Assembly: GCA_001302245.1 (NCBI GenBank)
Contig: LGYU01000013.1
Location: forward strand, 124,001 to 188,000
Direction of reading: 5' to 3'
Length of the DNA stretch: 64,000 bases
Source: Chitinophagaceae bacterium PMP191F
Lineage (GTDB): Bacteria > Bacteroidota > Bacteroidia > Chitinophagales > Chitinophagaceae
The translations under genes and the position numbers were made by a program. A model generated the notes under the pieces. The model saw only the letters and a program-made list of their open reading frames with translations, was not told where the DNA came from and ran no database searches. Positions 17,095 through 24,948 of the stretch are shown here, in pieces; position 1 is the stretch's first letter; each line of letters begins with the position of its first letter.

Positions 17095-17430
17095 TTATGC
17101 GCAGGGCGGATGAAAGATAGCTGCAACGGGCGCTGCGGGTATAAAACAGGTATAAGAGGGATAATGAGCAACGGTCATCACTGCAACCGGTGGAGTGCAG
17201 GCAGCGGTAGCTGAAGCGCAATAGGTTTCTTCAGTTTTTTCTTTGGAAAAATGCACGGCCGCATCATGGCTGTTGCTGTGTGCACTGGTGGAAACATAGT
17301 TCTTTTCGCAATCGCAGGACGCAGTACTGCTGGTGGTATTTACTATGCGGCAATGCCAATAGCTTACTATTCTGCCATATTGCAGAACAAAAAAAGCAAC
17401 AAAACATATAACGGCAGTCAGTGTGCGCAT
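17095..17430 (-). CDS. Small Cys-containing membrane/exported protein
   Basis: A 111-residue protein. One hydrophobic segment (TAVICFVAFFVLQYGRIVSY, residues ~4-23) is followed by WHCRIVNTTSSTASCDCEKN. I associate the pattern QYG..SY..C..N....CDCEK with short proteins found beside transport genes in Bacteroidota. The middle is Ser/His-rich (STSAHSNSHDAAVHFSKEKT) and the C-terminus has SCFIPAAP-like and HPPC segments. It may bind a metal or heme, but there is no direct evidence. Codon usage looks like a real gene, and overlapping frames do not. No transporter is adjacent. Confidence 0.6.
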   Translation of the reverse strand: MRTLTAVICFVAFFVLQYGRIVSYWHCRIVNTTSSTASCDCEKNYVSTSAHSNSHDAAVHFSKEKTEETYCASATAACTPPVAVMTVAHYPSYTCFIPAAPVAAIFHPPCA

Positions 17431-17485
17431 AAATGATGCAGAACGCTTGCTACATGAAAATTAATAATAATAAAGGATATCGTTC

Positions 17486-17493
17486 TACTTTTG
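17486..17493 (+). promoter_or_regulatory. -7 promoter box of the thioesterase gene
   Basis: TACTTTTG matches TAnnTTTG and ends 16 nt before the ATG at 17510. Confidence 0.6.
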
Positions 17494-17509
17494 CCGGAAA
17501 TTTATTTCA

Positions 17510-17950
17510 ATGACATCTTATATAAAACCTCTTGAAATACGCTGGTCTGACCTTGATCCCAACGTTCACCTGCGTCATTCCGTATACTATGATTACGGAG
17601 CCTTTTGCCGTATTTCTTTTCTTGAAGAGCAGGGATTAACATCGGCTTATATGGCAGAACACCAGTTTGGCCCCATATTGTTCAGGGAAGAATGTGTATT
17701 CCGTAAAGAGATCAGGCTGGGAGATGTACTTTCTATTGACCTGAAATTGCTGCGTGCCAAAACAGATCAATCACGCTGGAGCATTCAGCATCATATTTAT
17801 AAAAATGAAAATATTGTGGCGGCGGTTATTACGGTAGATGGTGCATGGATCAACCTGGAAAAGCGTAAACTGGCCGTACCTCCTGAAAATGTGTTACATG
17901 TGTTCAATAACATGCCACGGGCAGAAGGTTTTGAATGGTTAAATAAGTGA
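17510..17950 (+). CDS. Acyl-CoA thioesterase-like protein (hotdog fold, 4HBT family)
   Basis: A 146-residue single-hotdog protein. The start LEIRWSDLDPNVHLRHSVYY contains the Asp-x-Asp...Asn-His-x-x-Tyr motif of 4-hydroxybenzoyl-CoA thioesterase-like enzymes, in which the Asp acts in thioester hydrolysis. FRKEIRLGDVLSIDLKLLRA is the central strand. It probably hydrolyses an acyl-CoA in the cytoplasm; chain length and physiological substrate are not evident. It has its own promoter box. Confidence 0.85.
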   Translation: MTSYIKPLEIRWSDLDPNVHLRHSVYYDYGAFCRISFLEEQGLTSAYMAEHQFGPILFREECVFRKEIRLGDVLSIDLKLLRAKTDQSRWSIQHHIYKNENIVAAVITVDGAWINLEKRKLAVPPENVLHVFNNMPRAEGFEWLNK

Positions 17951-18027
17951 GTATTAACAACTTTTTATAATATCCGGCGTTATTACAACGTTATTTTACC
18001 GTCTAAATGATAAAATTTCAGTGCACT

Positions 18028-18744
18028 ATGAAGAAATTATTATTACCCTTATTTTTATTCACTGCAGTAGCAGGTTTTGGTCAGAGTTCTTTATTAAAAA
18101 AAGCCGGTGGTTTGCTGGATAAAGGCAAAAGTGGTTCACTGAGTAATGATGATATTGTTGCCGGTTTAAAAGAAGCATTGAGTGTAGGTGCGCAGAACAG
18201 TGCCTCTAAACTGTCTGCTGTTGATGGCTTTTTTGGCAATGCCATGATCAAGGTACTGATGCCGGAAGAAGCCAAGAAAGTGGAATCTGCATTGCGCAGC
18301 GCAGGTATGGGTAAACTGGTAGATGATGCTATTTTATCAATGAACAGGGCTGCTGAAGATGCTTCAAAATCTGCTGCACCCATTTTTGTGGATGCTGTAA
18401 AAAATATGAGCTTTAGTGATGCCCTGGGTATTCTGAAAGGCAGTGATACTGCTGCTACCAGTTATCTGAAAGGAAAAACACTGAGTCCGCTTACTGAGGC
18501 ATTTCGCCCCACCATTGAAGGCGCATTACAGAAAACAGATGCTACCAAATACTGGAAAACATTGTTTGATACCTATAACAAACTACCAACTACTTTTAAA
18601 AAAATCAATCCTGACCTGACTGCATATGTAACTGACAGGGCGCTCAGTGGTTTGTTCTTCCAGGTAGCACAGGAAGAGCAGAAGATCCGCAAAGATCCTG
18701 CTGCACGTGTTACCGATGTATTGAAAAAGGTGTTCGGCAGCTAA
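18028..18744 (+). CDS. DUF4197 domain-containing exported protein
   Basis: A 238-residue protein. The signal peptide is MKKLLLPLFLFTAVAGFGQ. The mature part is helical with LSNDDIVAGLKEALSVGAQN, FFGNAMIKVLMPEEAKKVES, LSMNRAAEDASKSAAPIFVDA, TDRALSGLFFQVAQEEQKIR and a final D.LKKVFG, which I recognise as DUF4197. Function is unknown; members are predicted periplasmic. I chose the ATG at 18028 because it begins the signal peptide; the frame is open 7 codons further. A strong terminator follows. Confidence 0.85.
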   Translation: MKKLLLPLFLFTAVAGFGQSSLLKKAGGLLDKGKSGSLSNDDIVAGLKEALSVGAQNSASKLSAVDGFFGNAMIKVLMPEEAKKVESALRSAGMGKLVDDAILSMNRAAEDASKSAAPIFVDAVKNMSFSDALGILKGSDTAATSYLKGKTLSPLTEAFRPTIEGALQKTDATKYWKTLFDTYNKLPTTFKKINPDLTAYVTDRALSGLFFQVAQEEQKIRKDPAARVTDVLKKVFGS

Positions 18745-18774
18745 TTATTACACTGTTACTGAACTGATATTATT

Positions 18775-18815
18775 AAAAGGTCTGTTGTGCTGTTGCATAA
18801 CGGACCTTTTTCTTT
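18775..18815 (+). terminator. Rho-independent terminator of the DUF4197 gene
   Basis: AAAAGGTCTGTTGTGC (18775-18790) pairs with GCATAACGGACCTTTT (18795-18810) through two G-U pairs, with a 4-nt loop and a T-rich tail. Confidence 0.85.
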
Positions 18816-18860
18816 TCTTGTGCATATTGTTTTATTTTTTAATGCCTTCAGTACTTCTTT

Positions 18861-18868
18861 TATCTTTA
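18861..18868 (+). promoter_or_regulatory. -7-like box of the MFS gene
   Basis: TATCTTTA differs from TAnnTTTG only at the last base and lies 29 nt before the ATG at 18898. Confidence 0.4.
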
Positions 18869-18897
18869 CGTTCTCCCCACTGAAAGTAGATTCCCTT

Positions 18898-20106
18898 ATG
18901 ATCAACAGAACACTGACGCTTTACAAAAATGCGTATAGCGGTCTTACGCCTTCTACATGGTGGCTGTCGTTTGTAATGCTCATTAACAGAAGCGGTACCA
19001 TGGTATTGCCCTTTATGACCATTTATCTTACCAGTCCGTCCATGGGCTACAGTATTGGCAAAGCAGGTATTGTAATGGCATTGTTTGGTTTAGGTGCTGT
19101 AGCAGGTGCTTACCTGGGTGGTAAGCTTACCGACAGTATTGGTTTTTATCCTGTTCAGTTAATGACACTGGCAGGTGGTGGAGTACTGTTTATGATACTG
19201 GGGCAGATGCAGGCCTTTCCGCTGATCTGCATCTTTACATTTTTGCTGAGTTTTGTCAACGAAGCATTCAGGCCGGCCAACGCTACTGCAATTGTAGCCT
19301 ATAGCAAAGAAGAGAACCGCACGCGTTCGTATGCCATGCACCGGCTTTCCATTAACCTGGGTTGGGCCGTTGGTAATGCCATTGGGGGAATACTGGCTTC
19401 CATTAATTATCATTTATTATTCTGGGTAGATGGCATTACCAATATTTTTGCTGCCATTCTGATGTGGTATGTGTTGCATCCTTCCAAAAATCCTGCAAAA
19501 CATGGGATGGCAAAACCGGCAACAGTCGATCCTGCACAATCGGCCTACCGTGATAAAATGTATATATGGTTTATTATACTGACCACTGTATTTGCCTGTT
19601 GCTTTTTCCAGTTGTTTACCAACCTGACAGCTTTTTACCGTAACCAAATACACTTTTCTGAACGTTTTATCGGTTTGCTGGGAGCAGTAAACGGGTTGAT
19701 GATTGCTGTCATTGAAATGGTACTGGTATTTAAACTGGAGAAAAAAAGAAAACCAGTCTATTACATTTTACGAGGCATCTTTTTATGTGGTATTTCCTAT
19801 CTGCTGCTCAATATTTTTCCCATCACACCATTACTGGCATTGCTAATGATCGTGATAATGACCATGGGTGAAATTCTGTCCATGCCATTTATGAATACTT
19901 TCTGGGTATCACGTACTGCTACTCATAACCGGGGACAATATGCTGCTCTGTACACCATTGCATGGTCGGCAGCACAAACCTTAGGACCATTACTGGCAGC
20001 GCAGGTAGCACAGTATGCCGGTTTTTCTGCATTGTGGTGGGGTATTACTGCCGTTTGTTTGTTGTGTAGCGCCGGTTTTTACAGGTTGTACAAAATGGAA
20101 GGATAG
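18898..20106 (+). CDS. Major facilitator superfamily transporter
   Basis: A 402-residue inner-membrane protein with about 12 predicted membrane helices in two halves separated by a basic loop (~residues 190-215, PSKNPAKHGMAKPATVDPAQ). The loop-2 MFS motif is GAYLGGKLTDSIGFYPVQ, matching G..LG.....R.G. RPANATAIVAY and RSYAMHRLSINLGWAVGNAIG are typical of drug/sugar efflux-type MFS. The substrate cannot be told. I chose the ATG at 18898 because the 37 codons before it overlap the preceding terminator. Confidence 0.85.
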   Translation: MINRTLTLYKNAYSGLTPSTWWLSFVMLINRSGTMVLPFMTIYLTSPSMGYSIGKAGIVMALFGLGAVAGAYLGGKLTDSIGFYPVQLMTLAGGGVLFMILGQMQAFPLICIFTFLLSFVNEAFRPANATAIVAYSKEENRTRSYAMHRLSINLGWAVGNAIGGILASINYHLLFWVDGITNIFAAILMWYVLHPSKNPAKHGMAKPATVDPAQSAYRDKMYIWFIILTTVFACCFFQLFTNLTAFYRNQIHFSERFIGLLGAVNGLMIAVIEMVLVFKLEKKRKPVYYILRGIFLCGISYLLLNIFPITPLLALLMIVIMTMGEILSMPFMNTFWVSRTATHNRGQYAALYTIAWSAAQTLGPLLAAQVAQYAGFSALWWGITAVCLLCSAGFYRLYKMEG

Positions 20107-20160
20107 CTTTCTTATCAGATTTTCAGTATTGAACTGTTTTACTGCCATCCTGCTATTCCG

Positions 20161-20168
20161 TACTTTTG
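20161..20168 (+). promoter_or_regulatory. -7 promoter box upstream of the rRNA-type methyltransferase
   Basis: TACTTTTG matches TAnnTTTG exactly. It lies 5 nt before the ATG at 20174 and 26 nt before an alternative ATG at 20195. Confidence 0.55.
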
Positions 20169-20173
20169 GCGCT

Positions 20174-21124
20174 ATGGTTCCAGAGAAATTTGAGATGTTC
20201 CGCAACCGGTTGACCAAAGTATACCGGCATGTCAGCAAGCTGGCTCGTAAACAGGGCATTACCTGTTACCGGGTATATGATCATGATCTGCCGGAATTTC
20301 CGCTTTGTATTGAGATCTATGAAGACAAACTGTACTTGGCCGAATACAAACGGCATCATGGCATGGAAGATGAGCAGCATGAACAGTGGTTGGAAGAGTG
20401 CATCAATACCATTACTGAAATACTGGAAGTGCCGGTTGATAATATCTATATCAAACAACGGCAGCGTAAACCCGGACGTTTAGGGCAATATCAGCGTGTG
20501 GCAGAAGAAGCTGAGTTCTTTACGGTGCATGAAAGCGGACTTTCTTTTAAGGTAAATCTTTCTGATTACCTGGACACCGGTCTGTTCCTGGATCATCGTA
20601 TTACGCGGGGTATGGTGCGCGAACAGGTGCTGGGTAAAAGAGTGCTGAACCTGTTCTGTTATACCGGTTCATTTTCTGTATATGCCGCAGCAGGCGGTGC
20701 CGCTTCTGTAACATCTGTGGATCTTTCCAAAACCTACCTGCAGTGGGCCGAAGATAATATGAAGCTGAACGATCTGCCCGTTGGCCCACAACAACATTAT
20801 GTAATACATGCAGACGTAAAACAATACCTCGATACACTACAGCCCGGCTCATTTGACCTGGTAATTATGGATCCGCCTACATTCAGTAACAGTAAACGCA
20901 TGAAGGATTTCCTGGACATACAACGCGATCATGCTGAGTTACTGAACAAAACGCTGAAGGCGGTAGTACCCGGCGGCATTATTTATTTCAGTACCAATTA
21001 CCGCCGGTTTATACTGGAACAGGATAAAATTGAAGCTTCTGACATCCGGGATATTACCAAAGCCACCACGCCATTCGATTTCCAGGGAAAATTGTTCAGG
21101 TGGTGTTATAAGATCACGAAATAG
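20174..21124 (+). CDS. Class I SAM-dependent methyltransferase, RlmK/RlmI-like (23S rRNA)
   Basis: A 316-residue enzyme. Residues ~1-110 form an RNA-binding alpha/beta region with NRLTKVYRHVSKLARKQGIT and CYRVYDHDLPEFPLCIEIYE. The Rossmann domain has FLDHRITRGMV, VLNLFCYTGSFSVYAAAGGA (SAM loop), TSVDLSKTYLQWAEDN (acidic residue binding ribose) and DLVIMDPPTFSNSKRM, an NPPF-like catalytic motif as in RlmKL and RlmI. It likely methylates 23S rRNA (m7G or m5C type), but this is inferred. The start could be the ATG at 20174 or at 20195 (MFRNRLTKVY). Confidence 0.85.
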   Translation: MVPEKFEMFRNRLTKVYRHVSKLARKQGITCYRVYDHDLPEFPLCIEIYEDKLYLAEYKRHHGMEDEQHEQWLEECINTITEILEVPVDNIYIKQRQRKPGRLGQYQRVAEEAEFFTVHESGLSFKVNLSDYLDTGLFLDHRITRGMVREQVLGKRVLNLFCYTGSFSVYAAAGGAASVTSVDLSKTYLQWAEDNMKLNDLPVGPQQHYVIHADVKQYLDTLQPGSFDLVIMDPPTFSNSKRMKDFLDIQRDHAELLNKTLKAVVPGGIIYFSTNYRRFILEQDKIEASDIRDITKATTPFDFQGKLFRWCYKITK

Positions 21125-21174
21125 ATGAAACCATTATCAAGGATTTTACATCCTAAGAAACAATGGTAAAATAA

Positions 21175-21219
21175 AAATGTGCGAATCTAAGACGCTGCGG
21201 CGCTTACATTCGCACATTT
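21175..21219. terminator. Bidirectional terminator-like hairpin between convergent genes
   Basis: AAATGTGCGAAT (21175-21186) pairs with ATTCGCACATTT (21208-21219), with further imperfect pairing inward (TAAG...CTTA and GCG...CGC). It sits between the methyltransferase stop and the DUF4249 stop. A second smaller hairpin (CCATT/AATGG with GGAT/ATCC inside) lies at about 21131-21166. Confidence 0.75.
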
Positions 21220-21238
21220 GCTATCTGCACATGATTTC

Positions 21239-22045
21239 TTACGGAACTGTAACGGTTTTTTTCTGGTAGGTCTGGGCACTGAAATATCCCAGCACACCTC
21301 CGCTGATATTGCTTACAGGGTTGGCAGGTGTTACATTGCTGTCGCCGGTAGCACTCTGGTCTAGACTGAACCAGTATTTGTACACATTGTCATCTATACA
21401 CAGCATTTCCACTGAAACCACATCGCCGCTTTTGATCTTCTTTTTGTCTTTATCATCGTCGTTGTTACGCACCCACAGCGGAATATCTATTGACCTTCCA
21501 TCGCTCAGTTCATCATTGCGTACAAAAATGGTTTTTTCTTTTGCACCGTTTACGTATTGTATAAAACGATAGTTATTGCCTTTTCCGGCAGGGTCTTTAT
21601 ACTTTACGTTAACCACTTTCCTTGTATCTCCAAAAAGCGCTTCTTCAGTAATATAAACACTATCCAGTGGAACGGGTTGCGGCATTACACTGGTTGAAGT
21701 GTAGGTTTTACCATTGATCACCACTTTCAATGTATAGCTGGATCCGGGAACACCCTGCAATGAAGCTGAAATGTAGGTGCCGGAAGAGCTTTCTGTAAGT
21801 GTGGTAACATTGTTGTTCTGGTCTGTAATGGTTACCTGTGCACCACTGATACCGGGAAAGTCATTGTTCTCGCTAAAGTCCTTTGTCTGGCTGATCAATA
21901 CTTTGGCGGAACCAGCCTGGTTGTTAAGCGTGCCTTCAATCACGTATTGTTTGTCGGTATTGTTCAGGTTCACTGAGATCACCTTCTCACATGAGGTGAG
22001 TGTGAATATGGCTAGTATTGCTGCTAATAATGATATATTTTTCAT
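21239..22045 (-). CDS. DUF4249 lipoprotein
   Basis: A 268-residue outer-membrane lipoprotein. MKNISLLAAILAIFTLTSC is the lipoprotein signal, followed by EKVISVNLNNTDKQYVIEG and repeated beta-strand segments (VTITDQNNNVTTLTESSSG, SYTLKVVINGKTYTSTSVMP). In Bacteroidota, DUF4249 proteins are encoded directly after TonB receptors and are thought to form the extracellular partner of the receptor. Here the gap to the receptor gene is 5 nt, so they are co-transcribed. A GTG two codons earlier is possible, but the ATG is preferred. Confidence 0.9.
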   Translation of the reverse strand: MKNISLLAAILAIFTLTSCEKVISVNLNNTDKQYVIEGTLNNQAGSAKVLISQTKDFSENNDFPGISGAQVTITDQNNNVTTLTESSSGTYISASLQGVPGSSYTLKVVINGKTYTSTSVMPQPVPLDSVYITEEALFGDTRKVVNVKYKDPAGKGNNYRFIQYVNGAKEKTIFVRNDELSDGRSIDIPLWVRNNDDDKDKKKIKSGDVVSVEMLCIDDNVYKYWFSLDQSATGDSNVTPANPVSNISGGVLGYFSAQTYQKKTVTVP

Positions 22046-22050
22046 TCGCA

Positions 22051-24414
22051 CTAGAATTTAAAGTTGTAAGAAACAGAAGGGATCATTTTGAACAATGCTA
22101 CACGAACAGCCTCTGTACGTGATGGATCGTTCTTCGCTTCACGGAAAGTAATGGTGTATGCATTTTCACGTCCGTATGCATTGAAAAGGCTGAAGGCCAG
22201 TTCTGATGAAAACTTCTTCTTCTGTTTCAGCAGCAGGGTGGCACCCAGGTCAAGCCTGTGATAGTTGGGCATACGATAACCGTTACGTTCTGTATAGTAG
22301 AACACTACCTGGTCGTCTACACGATATTTTCCGCTGGGGAAAGTCACCGCATCACCTGTGTAGAATATCCAGTTAGCAGATAATGTCCATTTTTTATTCA
22401 GCTTATACATGGCCACAATAGCAACATCGTGTGTACGGTCTTGCCTTGCATTATACCAGTTATTGTTGTTGATACCGTCTATCTTTCTTTCTGTTTTTGA
22501 CAGTGTATAACTTACCCAACCGGTAAACCTGCCTGCTTTCTTTTTGAACAACCATTCAATACCGTATGCACGACCTTTACCGTACAACAGTTGTGTTTCA
22601 ATGGCATCATTACCATACACATTGGCACCATCACGATAATCGATCTGGTTCTGCATGGTTTTATAGTAGGCTTCTACTGTAAGCTCGTACTGGTTATTTG
22701 CAAGGTTTTTGTAATAACCGATAGCAACCTGGTCAGATATTTCGGGTTTGATGATATTGGTGCTGGCTACCCATTTATCTGTAGGCGTGCTGGTGGTTGA
22801 ATTGGAGATCAGGTGCAGGTTCTGCACATTACGCACGTATGATGCTTTGATCGATGCACTGTTGTTTAGCTGGTAACTGGCAGCCAGACGTGGTTCCAGG
22901 TTGAAATATGTTTTTACAAAATCACCGGATTTGTAATGCATGGTATCAATGATCTTACCATCAGCATTGATATTGTAGAAATCTCCTCCGCCCAGTACAC
23001 TGAATGCTGTAGCACGCAGACCGTAGGAGAAATTCAGATCGTCAGTAGCTTTCCAGTTGTTGCTTACCCATGCTGAATTTTCCCATGAATATCTTCTTTG
23101 CAGAAACTGGTCGTTGATGCTGGACGATTCAGAACTGGTGATCTCGCCGGGACGTATGGTATGGTAAATAGAGTTAACGCCCATACGGATGGTGTTACGG
23201 GAATTGAGATACCATTGAAACTCCTGTTTCAGGTTCCAGTCGCGTATCTGCGAAAAGATATTGAAGTTATTGGCGCCTATGTTTACAAAGATCTTATAGT
23301 CATAGTTACTGAAGATCAGTGAGGTGTTGGAGAATAGTTTGCTATTGAACACGTGGTTCCAGCGCAGTGTGCCTGTACCGTTACCCCAGTTGATGCCAAA
23401 CCTGTTCTGGTACTTCATATAGTCGCGGCCAAAATAACCTGAAACATACAACCGGTCTTTTTTACCCAGTTTGTAGTTCATTTTAGCATTCAGGTCATAG
23501 AAATATAAGCGGCTGTTTTTTACGGCTGTATCATGAGACAGTTTTAAGAACATATCTGCATAGGTTCTTCTGCCGGAAACAATGAACGAGGAAACGTCTT
23601 TCTGTATAGGACCCTCTACGTTTAGTTTGGCAGAAATAAGTCCAACGCCACCGCTTACACTATAATCCTGGTTGTTACCATCGTTCATTTTAATATCCAG
23701 TACGGAAGAAAGACGGCCACCATATTGTGCAGGCATACCGCCTTTGTATACGGCAATGTCTTTAATAGCATCAGAGTTGAAGGTAGAAAAAAAGCCAAGC
23801 AGGTGAGAGGCGTTGTATACCGGTGCTTCATCCAGCAATATCAGGTTCTGGTCTGCTGCACCACCGCGTACAAAGAAACCGCTGTTGCCTTCACCGGCCG
23901 ATTTGATACCTGGCAGCAACTGGATGGTTTTCAATACATCTCTTTCACCCAGCAGCATGGGAATATTTTTTGTTTCCTGGATGGTGAGTTTTTCAAGACC
24001 CATCTGCGGACTGCTGAGACTGCGACCGCGGGCAGCAGCTGTTACTGTTACTTCTTCCAGGCTGGTGCTTTCCTGTTCCAATGCAATGTTCAGTTTTACG
24101 TCTTTATCCAGGATTACTTCCAATGTTTTACGGGCAAGACCTACCGCGCTTATCTCCAGTACATAGTTGCCTTTGGGCAATGTAAGTGAGAAAAAGCCAT
24201 ACTCGTTACTGGTGGTTCCTGTGCGCTGGTTTGATACTTTAATAGTGGCACCTATAAGGCTTTCACCGGTTTTTTGTGCAGTGATATTACCACTGATTAC
24301 ATGTTTTTCCTGTGCCTGAGCAGTTGCAAATGCAAACCATGTTAAGCTGCAGAGCAATAACAATGGCTTACCAATGCGTACAAAAGCCTGTTTTGTTCGT
24401 TGATAAATGATCAT
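22051..24414 (-). CDS. TonB-dependent outer membrane receptor with carboxypeptidase-regulatory-like N-terminus
   Basis: A 787-residue receptor. After a signal peptide (residues ~15-35, LLLLCSLTWFAFATAQAQ) come a CarboxypepD_reg-like domain (~36-115: ISGNITAQKTGESLIGATIK, YGFFSLTLPKGNYVLEISAV), the plug (~125-235: LGERDVLKTIQLLPGIKSAG, FFVRGGAADQNLILLDEAPV, KGGMPAQYGGRLSSVLDIKM) and a beta-barrel to the C-terminal Phe. It imports a siderophore, vitamin, metal complex or oligomer using TonB energy; the ligand is not determined. Unlike SusC it is paired with DUF4249 rather than SusD. It is first in a two-gene operon. Confidence 0.95.
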   Translation of the reverse strand: MIIYQRTKQAFVRIGKPLLLLCSLTWFAFATAQAQEKHVISGNITAQKTGESLIGATIKVSNQRTGTTSNEYGFFSLTLPKGNYVLEISAVGLARKTLEVILDKDVKLNIALEQESTSLEEVTVTAAARGRSLSSPQMGLEKLTIQETKNIPMLLGERDVLKTIQLLPGIKSAGEGNSGFFVRGGAADQNLILLDEAPVYNASHLLGFFSTFNSDAIKDIAVYKGGMPAQYGGRLSSVLDIKMNDGNNQDYSVSGGVGLISAKLNVEGPIQKDVSSFIVSGRRTYADMFLKLSHDTAVKNSRLYFYDLNAKMNYKLGKKDRLYVSGYFGRDYMKYQNRFGINWGNGTGTLRWNHVFNSKLFSNTSLIFSNYDYKIFVNIGANNFNIFSQIRDWNLKQEFQWYLNSRNTIRMGVNSIYHTIRPGEITSSESSSINDQFLQRRYSWENSAWVSNNWKATDDLNFSYGLRATAFSVLGGGDFYNINADGKIIDTMHYKSGDFVKTYFNLEPRLAASYQLNNSASIKASYVRNVQNLHLISNSTTSTPTDKWVASTNIIKPEISDQVAIGYYKNLANNQYELTVEAYYKTMQNQIDYRDGANVYGNDAIETQLLYGKGRAYGIEWLFKKKAGRFTGWVSYTLSKTERKIDGINNNNWYNARQDRTHDVAIVAMYKLNKKWTLSANWIFYTGDAVTFPSGKYRVDDQVVFYYTERNGYRMPNYHRLDLGATLLLKQKKKFSSELAFSLFNAYGRENAYTITFREAKNDPSRTEAVRVALFKMIPSVSYNFKF

Positions 24415-24894
24415 GATTATTTACGTGTTGTATTGAATCGGGAATAGATGATACTTGCAACTTATATTTACCTGGTTGCATACAGATAGTTCTGTTGGTT
24501 AAACATTGAATAATGTGGTTTTTGTCATGGCTGTTATGTATTTAAATAGTAAACGGATGCGGATAGGCACTATGTCTGTTTAACATAGCGATTGTTTGTC
24601 GGATGATCTATTAAAACATTACAAGTATCTGGTTGCAATAATCGGTATGGCTGTGGCAATCCGGGTGGCGAAGGAACGTGTTTTTAAAATTATTATTGCA
24701 TATTAAATTGTTATAAAAATCTGAAAAATCACTATCGGGCAAATCTATTCTGACGTGCCAAAGTATGACAAATATCTGCTGTAAACGTTGCATTTTATAC
24801 AAGGATGCCTTTAAGGCATACAAAATATACACTGAGACAGGACAAAACCATATAGAAGTTGTGGAGAAATGCTGATAGCGGGTTGTATAAAAAA
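24415..24894. other. Long intergenic region upstream of the TonB operon
   Basis: This AT-rich, gene-free region must hold the promoter of the receptor operon (TATAAGTTGC at ~24457-24466 on the minus strand is a weak -7 candidate). A perfect 15-bp palindrome ATGCCTTTAAGGCAT lies at 24805-24819. I see no coding frame of credible quality. Confidence 0.4.
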
Positions 24895-24926
24895 AAGAGG
24901 CTGTTTCTCTGCAGAAACAGCCTCTT
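24895..24926 (-). terminator. Rho-independent terminator of the M28 peptidase gene
   Basis: AAGAGGCTGTTTC (24895-24907) and GAAACAGCCTCTT (24914-24926) form a perfect 13-bp stem. On the minus strand it is followed by a T run (A tract from 24888). Confidence 0.9.
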
Positions 24927-24948
24927 CGGAGTATAAATAAACAAATAC

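Noticed and set aside
16964-17221. 85-residue minus-strand frame overlapping the small Cys protein
   Set aside because: It overlaps a better frame with a clear hydrophobic leader and extends into palindrome-rich noncoding sequence.
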